Below, piece after piece: positions 1 through 15,077 of a stretch of 64,000 bases of DNA. The notes beneath the pieces were generated by a model, which was not told where the DNA came from, did not search any database, and saw nothing but the letters and a program-made list of their open reading frames with translations. How positions within the stretch are numbered: position 1 is the stretch's first letter; each line of letters starts with the position of its first letter. Both the position numbers and the translations under genes were made by a program. Source of the stretch: Ecdyonurus torrentis (taxonomy: Eukaryota > Arthropoda > Insecta > Ephemeroptera > Heptageniidae); contig OX439130.1 in the NCBI GenBank assembly GCA_949318235.1, positions 43,537,040 to 43,601,039 on the forward strand, read 5' to 3'.

Positions 1-3975
<3,975 letters not shown>

Positions 3976-4213
3976 TAAATGAATGAATGAATGAATGAAT
4001 GAATGAATGAACGAACGAACGAACGAACGAACGAACGGACGGACGGACGGACGGACGGACGGACGGACGGACGGACGGACGGACGGACGGACGGACGGAC
4101 GGACGGACGGACGGACGGACGGACGGACGGACGGACGGACGGACGGACGGACGGACGGACGGACGGACGGACGGAACGAATGAAAGAATGAACGAATTAA
4201 CGAACTAATGAAT
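3976..4213. repeat. Layered tetranucleotide array (AATG)n-(AACG)n-(GGAC)n
   Basis: The array begins as GAAT repeats (to about 4010), becomes GAAC repeats (to about 4035), then a pure GGAC core of about 35 units (about 4036-4174), and decays through GAAC and GAAT variants to 4213. Both strands stay open across it (Arg-Thr-Asp-Gly on plus, Ser-Val-Arg-Pro on minus) only because a 4-bp unit lacking stop triplets gives a 12-bp codon period. It is GC-rich and CpG-rich in an AT-rich setting. It looks like a microsatellite whose unit mutated stepwise before re-expanding, not a protein gene. Confidence 0.95.
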
Positions 4214-6746
4214 ACAATTGCCAATTTGATTTTCAAGAAGTTTTAAACCATAGCCATCATCAATTTTAATTTTTAAATTTGAAATGGCAAAAGGAAGCTA
4301 GTAAATAAGTAAATACTCGTAATACATCTGATATCAATGAAATATAATAATACTTGATAAATTGAGTTTAAAAAATATTCAAGATAAAATTACGCTTAAT
4401 ATTAAAAAAATATCTGAAACAGAATTCGTAACGTAAATATATGTTTTCTGTCAGTGAAATATATTGTAGAAGTAAAAAATAACCTTTGATTTGATTTGAT
4501 TTTTTTATATCATTATGAATCATATTATATTGATAATATAGTTAATTTTTATCTTTATTGCTTCTCAAAAAGCAATCACTAATAATAATGAAATCAATTT
4601 ATTAAAAAAAATTAATAATTTGATATTCAATAATTGTTAATTAAAATTGATGCGCTAGATGTAATATATCATAAAATATATGAGGAGTTAGTTATAAATC
4701 AGTAAGATAAAAAATGTAATAAATCTTGTAAAGTTTGATCAATTTCTCAATGTGTACGTAAGTGGTTTCTTAAGGTCAAAAGCAAACCTTAGAAACACAA
4801 TGTTTATTCCAGAACCCTCCTCTCATTCTCTTTATTTCCATACAGCGAGCTCTTACTGCAACCTGCTTCAGTCCAACCACCGCCTTCCTGCATATAGAAA
4901 GCATTCTTATCGCACAGAATACAGAGTTCCTACTCACCTACTAACATTTGGTCCACAGAGACACACCAGTATACTAAATTGAGGAGCTATAACAAGATAT
5001 CGTTGCATTTATTAAGAAAATGCCTCTCTTCGTTTATACTTTACTTTTTATTCTATAAATACTATTACTGCAATGAAGCACGGAAAAAAGAAATTACGTA
5101 ATATTCTGTTTGCTGCATGTGATAAATAATGCCATATGAAATTTTTCTAAATAAGAAAAAGATTAATATTTGAAATAAAATCTGAATATATTTATGCAAA
5201 GAAAAGTTTATAAAAAATTATTATATTAATTGCATCAAACCATTATATTGAAATAAAAATTATTAATGTGAATTATTTAGAAATAATAAGTAAGAAAAGA
5301 AAAATAAATAATAACGTAATGACATTTCTGTTTATTTCAATTTAAAATTGCAACTGACTGTATGGGTTGAATTGAGAGGTGAGTAACCTGATGTCACTCA
5401 GAAAAGCCGTTAACTATTATTAATTAATGACAAAGCAAAACCAATAAGAAGAGTGATTACTTTGAGACATGATTTTATTGCGCATTGGTACTTTGAACAT
5501 ACTGAAATTCGAGTTTTAAAATAATTGACTCGCAAGTCAATAATAATTTCATATATTTTTTTTCTTCTTCCGTCAACAGTAACCTGTATTAATTTTGATA
5601 TATCAATGGGTAGTTGACAAAATAAGCTTAAATTTGATTTAAATTTAAAGATAATTGCAGTTCAAATTCAAGAATTTTTGTTATGAACCAATTATATTTG
5701 AGACTTAAATTTTCTTTAAATTTTTGAGACTAACTTATAGCTCTTTTTTCATTAAAAATTTCTTGCTTTGATTTAGAAAAATGACTTATTTTAACGAAAT
5801 TAAAGAAAAAAAAAAAAAAAAAGACACAAACATCATTAAACGATTTATGACACTCCCCCCCCCCCCTTTAAATAAAGTTGTCAATATATTTTAATCAGCA
5901 CAGTATAATATACGTACATACATATTATACTGTTATAGTCGCGCTCTACTAAACATGCTTTAAATAACATCACAGAAAACTATTACAACTTGTTGTTAGT
6001 TAATTTTTTTATAAGTACGGATTTTTTTTTATTTAATTTCAATTTTCATAGCCTGGAAATGGATTTTAGATTAATAATTTTATATCACGAGAATATTAAA
6101 GGATTGGAAAATTCCTGTATGAACCTTAAATAAAGATATGTGTGTTATTATTGTTATATAACAGTAAAACAGCTAAACATTTCTCTGAGTAGAAAATACA
6201 GACTGGAAAGTAAAGTTGCAGCAGTGTCTCTGTTTACTCTGAGCCCCAGACTAACCAGATTTACGTATCAAAACAAACATATTCAAGTACCATTTTGAAA
6301 ATATTCTTTTGTATGTTTTTTTTTTATAGAAGTCACGTCTATCAATTTAATTTTAAAGCATCATTTTGTAACATTTGAGCTAGCAATTTATCCCCAAAAT
6401 TCTTTTCAATAAACTTTTTTTATATATATATATTATATATATAATTTATTTAAAGATCATGATTAAAATATAAAATATTTGGAATTGTGATAAAAATTGC
6501 TGCTTTAGAGAAACATCAATATATAAGATTAAAACAATGTTTTTTTAATACAGTAATAGAGTTCATGATTTGAATTAGTTATAATACTTATAGTATAATA
6601 TAAAAATATATTTCCTGTAGCTCACAACTCAACACTGTAAGTATTTAATTAATCAAATCGCTTACACGTGGAAGTTATGAACTCTTTTTTTTTCAAGCAG
6701 TATAATAACTATCTTTGTAATAGTTATCCTCACATAATTAGGACAT
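4214..6746. other. AT-rich non-coding stretch with a lower-AT block
   Basis: Most of this stretch is featureless. It holds an A run (about 5807-5822), a C run (about 5855-5866) and a short TTGAT repeat (about 4488-4505). A lower-AT block at about 4805-4980 is open for 76 codons (4752-4982, plus). The encoded peptide matches no family I know, and the block is preceded by an imperfect hairpin (4766-4797) built from GTTTCTTAAGGT and its complement. It could be a degraded transposable element or an old exon, and I cannot decide which. Confidence 0.5.
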
Positions 6747-7354
6747 GTTATTGGCAAGGGCCATTAGGCTGATCACTGGAAAGGGTCATTGTTATTTTTA
6801 TGTTAATTTTGACCCGGTATAGGGCTTACCGTGTGAAATTAAGGGTTTTGTAAGTTTCAGAATTGTTAATACACGTTTAATCGCTCATCATCATAAAGTA
6901 AAAAGCACAAATAAAAATGTATTTAGGACGGAGTGAGCCCCAGTCAAAGGAACGAGGTGAAAAATGTACACAAAGTTGACTCCAATTGAGGGTTCTATCG
7001 TTCTGTCATAGAAATTTCAGTTTTTCGTTGATGTCTTTTCAAATATGGTATTAAATTGTTATTTTGATTCATGAATTAAAAATTCAGTGAGGTACTGAAA
7101 TTTTTTAATTAACCCAGACCTTTAATCGGGTTCAACTTTGCGGGCATTTTTTACATTATTCCTGTAAAAAAGTTAAAAAGTGTGCTTTTTAACTTCATGA
7201 TGATGTGCGACTTAACGTATTTTAAATTTTTTAAAGCGATGAATTGAAATTTTAAAAATCTTCAATTTAACTTGGTAAGCCTTATAGGCCAAAATTAACA
7301 TAAAACTAATAAAGATCCTTGCCAGTGATCGACCTAATGACCCTTGCCAATGAC
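6747..7354. mobile_element. 608-bp fold-back element (old MITE)
   Basis: The left end (GTTATTGGCAAGGGCCATTA) reappears inverted at the right end (TAATGACCCTTGCCAATGAC). Matching continues inward: GATCACTGG against CCAGTGATC, ATGTTAATTTTG against its complement, AGGGCTTACC against GGTAAGCCTT, then CATCATCAT, AAAAAGCACA and GCAAAGTTGA-type blocks, down to a central AAATTTCAG/CTGAAATTT pair. The whole unit is therefore a long imperfect hairpin with arms of roughly 300 bp. The arms are clearly diverged, so it is an old insertion. No transposase frame is present, as expected for a non-autonomous DNA transposon. Target-site duplication is not clear. Confidence 0.85.
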
Positions 7355-7524
7355 GAGTACTGATTGTGTGAAGTATAGACTTTTATTGATAGTTATGATG
7401 AGCTGCCTCGGTCAATAAAAGAAAACTTGTTTCTTATTTCATCAACAACAAAGTTACAATAATTTTTTTTTTTTATATTTCTTAAGAAAATAAAAATAAT
7501 AATAAAAGAAAAGAAACAAAAAGT

Positions 7525-7640
7525 GGGATAGCTTCAGTCCAATAGTGGTTGGCTAGAGCTCGCAGTGCTAGAAGTGCGCTGGCCTTCACAATTTGAGGGC
7601 TGAGAAAAAATAATTCTATAATAATAATAATAAAAAACCG
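7525..7640 (+). repeat. Possible tRNA-derived SINE fragment
   Basis: A lower-AT patch contains an A-box-like string (TAGTGGTTGGCTAGAGC, about 7543-7559), resembling the D-arm of tRNAs. About 30 bp later comes CAATTTGAGGGCT, which loosely resembles a B box. It then runs into an A-rich and (AAT)n tail (7603-7640), the layout of a 5'-tRNA head followed by a SINE tail with little body. The B-box match is poor and no second copy was found in the window, so this is tentative. Confidence 0.3.
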
Positions 7641-7743
7641 TATGGTAGGAATAGATTTTACTGTGGGTTAAAAGCAAAAATTTTAACTGGAATATTTGTG
7701 TCGTTTTAAAGGGGGGAAAATCACTGCTGATAATATTTTAAAA

Positions 7744-7757
7744 GGGGGGGGGGGGGG
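7744..7757. repeat. G homopolymer
   Basis: A run of 14 Gs is followed by AGG, and a GGGGGG run sits about 30 bp upstream. Long G runs are rare in this AT-rich window and could form G-quadruplex-like structure. Confidence 0.9.
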
Positions 7758-9897
7758 AGGAATGAAAAAATCAATATGTAAATACGAAAGTCTATTTTAT
7801 CGTTTATGAAAGTTAGGGATTTTAGAATAAAACAAAGTATTGCATTTATTTTGTACTGTGGGAGACGTTTTTATGACTTTACGTTCGATATCCGTATTAT
7901 AAGAGTGGGTGAGCGAGTTAGTGAGTGAGAGAGATAATCCTATGTGTCCATTGTTTAAACATGTCCTATACCAGCCAGGTATAAATACAGTAGAATTAGA
8001 AAACTCAATTACATTTTTGGTTCATACTTTTAACACGTATAAAAAAAATGTCAATGCACAGTGAATTTAGTGAGATTAAAAAAATAAATTATAATCACAA
8101 TATATACATATATATATAAAACAAGAGAAATATTCACTGTTTTATTAGATTTTTATAATAAATCAATAGAGATTTTATATATTGTTTCAAACTTTATATT
8201 TCAAATCTCATGATATTTCACATAAAACGAACTACGTATTTGTATAAATTAGGTACATATTTTTTTTCCCAAGGTGAAAGGAACTTCGGTCATTATAGCG
8301 GAACACCCTCGATATGCTCAACTCAATATTAAGATCTAATTTAAAAGATGTAGATAATATCAAATGTTTATATGATTTATATTTAGATTGCTAAATTTTA
8401 TAATTATTACAAAATATTGTATACACTATATTGTAACATATAATATAACTTCATTTTAAAGTCTTTTAGAAAGTTTTATCACGTGGATTTGAAAGTCGAC
8501 AATAATATTATAAAATAAGAGTAAGTTAAATTATATAAGCAGCTCAACACCGTCTTAAAATGTTTTTAATACTTTTTAATGAGCTAAATAAGATTTAATT
8601 CACTACTAATTTAAAACATTAAAGAACAAAAGATTAGATATTTTTGAATACTCTTTGCGTTAAAGCTTCTTATTATTTCTTATATAAGTGTTGTTGTTGT
8701 ATTTATTTTGTTTCCTATATAATGAGTTATTATGTTTTTCTTTATGCTTTCAATTGACATATTATTGTGCTTAAAATTTAGTTAGTTTATTTTTTTATAT
8801 TTGTATTTAATCAGTATTATATTAAAGTATAACGTAAAGTGGTTTCAAGTTTGTTGGATTATTGAGTAATATATGCAAGGTATTTGTAGATACTACAAGT
8901 ATCTGTAAATAACATTAATTGCCAATTTCATTAAAATCCAATTTATTACTTACCACAGTAAAATTTTATCATTTCTTGCCTAACTTTAAGATTTGATACT
9001 TATTCAAGTATTTTGTAAATTAAGAATTATTACGAATATAATTTTATAATAATTGAATTTTAGGTATGATTTTGATGAAGCAAAATGAAAGTACAATAGC
9101 AAAAATATTTTTCAACACGTTTTAAGTTAGAAATTGTTCTTCACTTGTATAGAAGCATGACCTTACTAACTTCCAGTTTGAACATGTAAACACCGTGATG
9201 TAAAAAAAGCAATACAATGTATTCTTATGGAGAATGCTAGAACGTAGTTCTTTTACTTTGGAAAAGTAATAATAATTTTGCATTTTATATAATACACTGC
9301 GTTCTCAGCAAAACAAAATAAACACTTCCGACAATCTTAGTTCCTTTGTGGATTATATGGCCGTTCAAACTAAACCCAACTTAGATTTGTTACGCCGCTA
9401 TGTAAATCTGGTATTAGCTATACTACAAGGTGAATAAAATGCATCACTGTTTTGTATTCATTTTTACTTTTTTCTGTGACAAAATTTCACTCATATGGTA
9501 ACAATAACTTACTACACTCCTCCCTTGAGTTTTGCTCCAACTTGAACTCTCTTTGTTCGCACCACCACAAAAATCACACAGACAAAACCAAGAGTACACA
9601 CATAAAATCAATATTATTATTATGACTATATAGGCCTCACAAGGTGTCAAATTTTCCTCACTAAATTACGTCATGTATTTGGAGTTCAAAGATCGTTTGA
9701 CTCTATATGTTAAATCACACACATTTACATTCTAGCTTCCAATCCAAACACTAACATTGAGTGACAGATCAAGTCCTTCTATAAAGCAGGCCTTATTTTA
9801 GTCTTACTGTTAGATGATTTTTTAACATTGAGGCCATTGATAATGTCACGTTTACTCTAGATCAGGGTCGTGAGCTCCTGTGTTATTGTCCTATACT
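7758..9897. other. AT-rich non-coding stretch
   Basis: I see no gene, RNA or organised repeat. The minus-strand frame 9444-9650 (68 codons) has no recognisable domain. Confidence 0.55.
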
Positions 9898-10089
9898 AAA
9901 AACGAACCCTTGTTAATGTAGTTCAAATTTTCACCGCAACAATCAACATGTAAAATGTAAATGGCGCTGTAGTCTGTATGTGAATTTTAAAATTCACACA
10001 CAGACTACAGCGCTACTTTTATACGTAATTTTGTATTTTTGCATTTTTGCGGCGAAAATTTGAATTACATCATTAAGGGATCGTTTTTT
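9898..10089. mobile_element. ~190-bp palindromic MITE
   Basis: The outer arms match as inverted repeats: AAAAACGAACCCTTGTTAAT on the left against ATCATTAAGGGATCGTTTTT on the right, then AGTTCAAATTTTCACCGC against GCGGCGAAAATTTGAATT. The inner part (9964-10014) is an almost perfect hairpin made of GCGCTGTAGTCTG, GTGAATTTTAAAATTCAC and CAGACTACAGCGC. The inner arms are much better conserved than the outer ones. There is no coding capacity. It is a non-autonomous DNA transposon-like element, with flanking duplication not resolved. Confidence 0.85.
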
Positions 10090-11357
10090 CAACAATAGCT
10101 TCCTATCCTGTTTATATATCCATGCTCTAGATTATAACTAACAGACCTAAATTATAACATAACAATTATTACAAATAGAACTAAATTGAATATAAACAAT
10201 ATTTTAGTTGTAGTAATTTAGTTTTTTAATCTACAGAGTAAGGAAATCATTGTCGTGATTATGTAAAAAATGTTCAAGTTTTTACATTTGATCACATGGC
10301 AAAAAATAACTTTCAAAAACTATAATTCTACAAAATAGTAATACAATTCTACAACAAAGTAATTTATTTGTTAGATGTTAATTGCATTACTTTGCTGTAA
10401 TAAAAAGCTTTATTTCTTCAGTTTAATGAGGAAAAGTAACTGTGTAATAGGCCGTGGCTGGCCCATGTGAGCAGATTCCATTGCACCTGTCAATAAGATT
10501 TTTGTCTTGATAGATGGGAAAAAGGGAAACATAAATAAGAAAAAAAAAAAAAAAAAAAAAGAGAGAGAGAGCTTTTTCTGCACAACAGATAATCCAATCT
10601 TCTGTCTTTACTTTTCATACATATTGAATTAAATGTACATACACTGTCATATAAAATTTTATTATATGCCTTTACTCTAACAATAAGACAATAAATTTGA
10701 AATTTTATATGACAGAGTACGCATACCTTACACAATTGTGACCAAACGTAAGTTGCAAATTCTCTCGTAACTCTGATATTAAAAATATCTTTAAAAACTG
10801 ATTTGGTTAATTTATTTAATAACAATTACCTTTTAAAAATTAACTACTTCATAGCAGGCCTTGACTTTAGATGGCCCTGTAACGTACAGGTAAATAATAG
10901 TTTGGTATGTCAGAGTGTTGATTTAAAGCTTCTCCCACCCTCCCCTAACTAATGTAAATTACAATTTATGTTGTTGATTGCATCATGACTTCACTGTCAA
11001 ACTGTCTTATCAGCGTCATTTCAAACACACAAGCAGATAAGGATTAAATGTTACAGTTTTTGTAAAAAAAAAAAATTGCCGTAAGAAAATCTAATGAAAA
11101 TTTTATATATTAAGTTTTTTCTTCCTTGTATAAAAAGAGTGAAAAATATAAAAATAAATAAACATCTCACAAAGTCAAAGTTAAACAAACAGAAGCGAGA
11201 AAGTATATAAGTAGGGTCAGTTAATGCTTTAGTAAATTTTTAAAATGAAACGAAAGACCCATATATTATATTAATACATACAAGAAAAACGGGAGAAAGT
11301 ATTAAGTATAAGTAAAAAGGCAAGAGTTTCTAGTATATTATTCATACAATCTGTTTG

Positions 11358-11360
<3 letters not shown>
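10090..11360. other. AT-rich non-coding stretch
   Basis: It contains an A run grading into a short GA run (about 10539-10571) and further A runs. The minus-strand frame 10490-10825 spans that A/GA run and resembles no known protein. Nothing else is seen. Confidence 0.5.

Positions 11361-11429
<69 letters not shown>
11361..11429. repeat. (CT)n microsatellite, 69 bp
   Basis: This is a pure CT tract, a polypurine/polypyrimidine mirror repeat able to adopt triplex (H-DNA) structure. Confidence 0.97.
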
Positions 11430-11432
<3 letters not shown>

Positions 11433-12407
11433 TAATTCAAACTGACTTTCAGCATAACCGTTCTGACGCCTAAATGTGTGAAATTTTACTTTCACATGCT
11501 AATAGTTTTTCTAATTTAGTTCATGTAAATGCTAAATAAGTTTATGATAAACAGGTGAATAGTAATCCAATGATTATATAAATAAATAGAAATAAAATAA
11601 AATTTAATAGTTAATAAAAGTAAAGACACAAAAATGAAGGATCTTTCCTGCAAAATAAAGTTAACAATAACTTATTATTAAACTTTATTAACAATTTTTT
11701 TAGCTGCTTAACTTTAATCAGTCAGGCCCAGTTATTTTAAAATTAAATATTATGTCCTTTATATAATAAAACAAGTCACATGGACATTGTTTTTTAATTT
11801 GACACATGCTTTTTCAACTAAGAAAAACTTATCAAAACCTGTATTGTCTAATGCATATAAAAATTTACTCAAGCACAAATTTAAAATATGGTTTCTACAA
11901 AAATATTTTTGAATACAATTTTGTAAAACAATTATAAATATAATTTAAAGCAAAGAGCAAAAGAAGACAAAGAAAATTTATTAATTTTACACCAGTATTA
12001 TTATTTCACAAGGAAAAAGTTTTGATTGAAACATTTAGATTTAATTATACTTTATTTAAAACTTTCATAGTTTTTATTTTATCATTTTTTTTTATTTACT
12101 TTGTGAAAAAGTTTAATTGCTTTATAACAAGTAGTTGTAAGAAAATTTATAGATTTTATGCAAGGTAAATAAGTTTTATTATTGAAGTGTAATAAAATTT
12201 GCATTTTAAATTTTGTACATTATTAATTAATACAAGTTGAATAAATTATAAAATTGATCGTTTTTTGGAAAGTAATTTTAAAACAAATCCTTGAAACAAA
12301 TTTAGAAATATTAAAACGACTAGATTGTAAAAATTTATTTTTACTTTTTATATAAAAACGTACAAGTTGATGACTTTTTACTCATTTAATTTTAGTGATG
12401 GTATTAA
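11430..12407. other. AT-rich non-coding stretch
   Basis: Nothing recognisable is present. The sequence is very AT-rich. Confidence 0.55.
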
Positions 12408-12522
<115 letters not shown>

Positions 12523-12579
12523 TGGTGGAAAGAGGCAAATTATATTTATATAATTTTTTTTTCTCTCTTCCTGGCAGAA

Positions 12580-12730
12580 GGACATTAGGAGCCGCGCCAA
12601 GGGAAAGAGAACGAACGAGCGTTTCTCTCGGTCACTTTTTTGCACTTGTACACGACTCTCATAAGCTTCATCCTTTGCAAGCTTGCCTGCCTGCTTGCCT
12701 GCCGCTGCCTCACAGATAAGCCCTAAGATT
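12580..12730. other. GC-richer island next to (GA)n
   Basis: About 150 bp has clearly higher GC and CpG content than its surroundings (GCCGCGCC, ACGAACGAGCG, then TGCCTGCC repeats). It ends in a small inverted repeat, CCCTAAGATTAGGG. No credible ORF or RNA gene is evident. It might be a regulatory element or a transposon remnant. Confidence 0.4.
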
Positions 12731-13300
12731 AGGGTCACAATGTGACGTTCATGAGCTCGCACAAATATCCTATATAATATTGAGACAAAAACACATTATT
12801 TACATTACATTACCTGTGGTGAGAAGCTTCAATTGAAAGCAAATATTGAATATCAAATAAAAGCCAGCTTTTTCCAGAGTAAACATCGTATTATTTCAAA
12901 CTTTATTAGCATCACCTTTGACTGCAAGGAGATTAAAATAATAGATCATAATAACTATACAGTGGAAATGAAAAACCAAATATTGTGTTACATTTTGTTA
13001 CCACGTGTGGATTGTAATGTTTTTTTTTTTGTTTTTTTTTATGAGTTTTAAATATGTATGCTGATTAACATTGTGTATGATTAGGCATGCAGTTAGGTGT
13101 AAACCTTGCCCTTTCAAAAAAATCATATTGTGCTCAAATTATTATACGAACAATAATTTGATTTTACATTATGATTAATTGCTCTTTTAAAAAAGAAAAC
13201 GATTGTTTATTTGTAATAGAGACAAAAAATTAAAGGGAATTTTATACAACACTCACAAAAACCTCAATAAATTTTGTGATTTAATAGAAATGAATGAGAT
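12731..13300. other. AT-rich non-coding stretch
   Basis: T runs occur at 13020-13040. The plus frame 12833-13051 is AT-driven with no known domain. Confidence 0.5.
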
Positions 13301-13600
13301 GAGGTGGATTGGTGAACTGTCCCAATATACATCTGACTTGGCGTGGTCCACCAACACCACTGCCAGAAATAGTTAGAGATATGAATAGACCTGTCGAACA
13401 CCTCTCCTACCGTTTTAACTATGACACACTGGCAAACGCATGGACATCAAAGTGTGGAGCTTACAAGCGCGCACGCAATGCATACTACAACCCCTAAAAA
13501 AAAAGACAATCACTGAGAAGCAAAGTCACGATTTCTCATACATCAAACAAGAACACATATCGCTCCGCCAAAGGCACGAATTCAAATAGCTTATTGCACC
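13301..13600 (+). other. Lower-AT block with a 62-codon frame, origin unknown
   Basis: Composition changes sharply to about half GC. A frame at 13309-13497 has balanced residue use (Trp, Pro, Arg, Cys, Tyr all present) unlike the AT-driven frames nearby, and stops just before an A-rich run at about 13496-13504. I recognise no domain. The following 100 bp (to about 13600) stays GC-richer but is not open in that frame. It could be a decayed piece of a retroelement or transposase, a lost exon, or a SINE-like unit ending in the A run. Confidence 0.35.
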
Positions 13601-14686
13601 ATTGCTAAAAAAGAGTCTATTTACATCTTCTAAAGGTTTTTCTTCATACAGTTTATCGCATGTTTATAGAGTAGTAGTGCTGCTTTAAACAGGCCTGTGA
13701 TGACTTAAAGATATTAGCATTCAGAAGTTTTTTTGTATTAAAATGTATAATTATAAAAATAACAAAGAATTGTAAGAAAATTTGCATGCTTTATAAAAAA
13801 ATGAAAGGGAGAAAACAGGAAAATATAAACTATTATATGTATTGTAATTTAAAATAATTTTTTATACTATGCTGTACCAAAAAAAAAAAAAAAAAAAAAA
13901 AAAAATACTAAGCATTAGACATGAAGTGCCAGTTTTTTTATTACTTCTATTATAAAAAACTAGCATTTCAGTCTGTCAAGCAGTTTTTCAGTTAATACAT
14001 AAATTCTAGTTTTAAATTAATAAAATTCATTAATTCAGCAACAGACAATTCCAAGAACATTGCATTTAATAAGAGCACTCATACTAACATACAGAATACA
14101 TACACTAAAAGCACACATATTCAATAAAAACAATAAAAAAAAACAAGGTCTAATACTTTAATAATAAATAGTTTACTAATTGAATTATAATGAACAAATT
14201 ACAACAATATTAAATAATAATAAAAAAAACCTCAAGTTTAAATTGGTTAATATTTAACTACGATGCTATATTTTTTACTATAGTATAGCTAGGAAAAAAA
14301 TTTAATCAAATTTGCATTTTAGAAATGCCCATAGAGAAAACCCATAGCAAAAAAGATTGCATACCCGAAATCCATTTAAAAAAAAAGTATATATATAGAA
14401 AATTTTACATGTATATGCATGCAACAAAATTTTAAGAAAGCACAGTGGGGTAATATGAAATGAAATTTAATACACCTTCGTTCACAAGTTACTGAATATA
14501 TCAGACCCTTTTCCTTCCTTCCTCCTCCTCCATTTCCTTCATTTTCTTTATATTTTAAAGTTTTGAGTTTGCTTTAAGAAATCTTGGCAGATTTCATCCT
14601 GTAAAAAGTTGAGCTAGGCTACCCGCACAGCACAAATGCCCACCTTGTTGCCTATACGTAAAGGGGCTCTGTACCATTTTTCTTCA
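13601..14686. other. AT-rich non-coding stretch
   Basis: It contains a 27-bp A run (13879-13905). A somewhat GC-richer stretch at about 14500-14685 leads into the fold-back element that follows. No gene was found. Confidence 0.5.
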
Positions 14687-15077
14687 AGCCCTTGTCAACT
14701 TACTTTTTTATCATTTAGAATACTAGATTGATAATTACCATACCATTCATGAATTAGACACCACCATGTTGATTTTGTATTTATTTTTATTTATTTTCAT
14801 TTTAACAGTTATTTCACGCATCTGACGTCACAATGTACCGCCACCAATCACAGTCACCGCTCTGATAACGTGATAAATTTAAGACCCTCCCTCAAGTTCT
14901 TTACCCCTATCACGGCCCCATCGGTACATTGTGACGTCAGATTCGTGAAATAACCGTTAAAATGAAAATAAATAAAAAACAAAAAACCAACGTGGTGATA
15001 TCTAATTCATGGATAATAAGGTATGGTAATTATCAATCTAGTATTCTAAATGTTAAAAAAGTAAGTTGACAAGGGCT
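14687..15077. mobile_element. 391-bp TTAA-flanked fold-back element, copy 1
   Basis: The ends are AGCCCTTGTCAACTTAC and its inverse GTAAGTTGACAAGGGCT. The arms (about 155 bp each) are inverted copies of each other throughout, including TGATAATTACCATACC, CATGAATTAGACACCA and TCTGACGTCACAATGTACCG. The loop is about 80 bp. The right flank is TTAA (15078-15081) and the left is TTCA (14683-14686), consistent with a TTAA target duplication with one mutation. A TA duplication with longer ends is an alternative. A copy at 57806-58194 matches over the full length. The left arm has a short deletion relative to its right arm. TGACGTCA occurs in each arm (14823-14830, 14932-14939). There is no coding capacity. 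Confidence 0.92.

Noticed and set aside
3976..4213. CRISPR-like array
   Set aside because: The unit is 4 bp with no spacers, and the host is a eukaryote.
14687..15077. rho-independent terminator or microRNA precursor
   Set aside because: The hairpin is ~390 bp with TTAA flanks and has a second dispersed copy, which fits a mobile element better. Small-RNA production remains possible but is unsupported.
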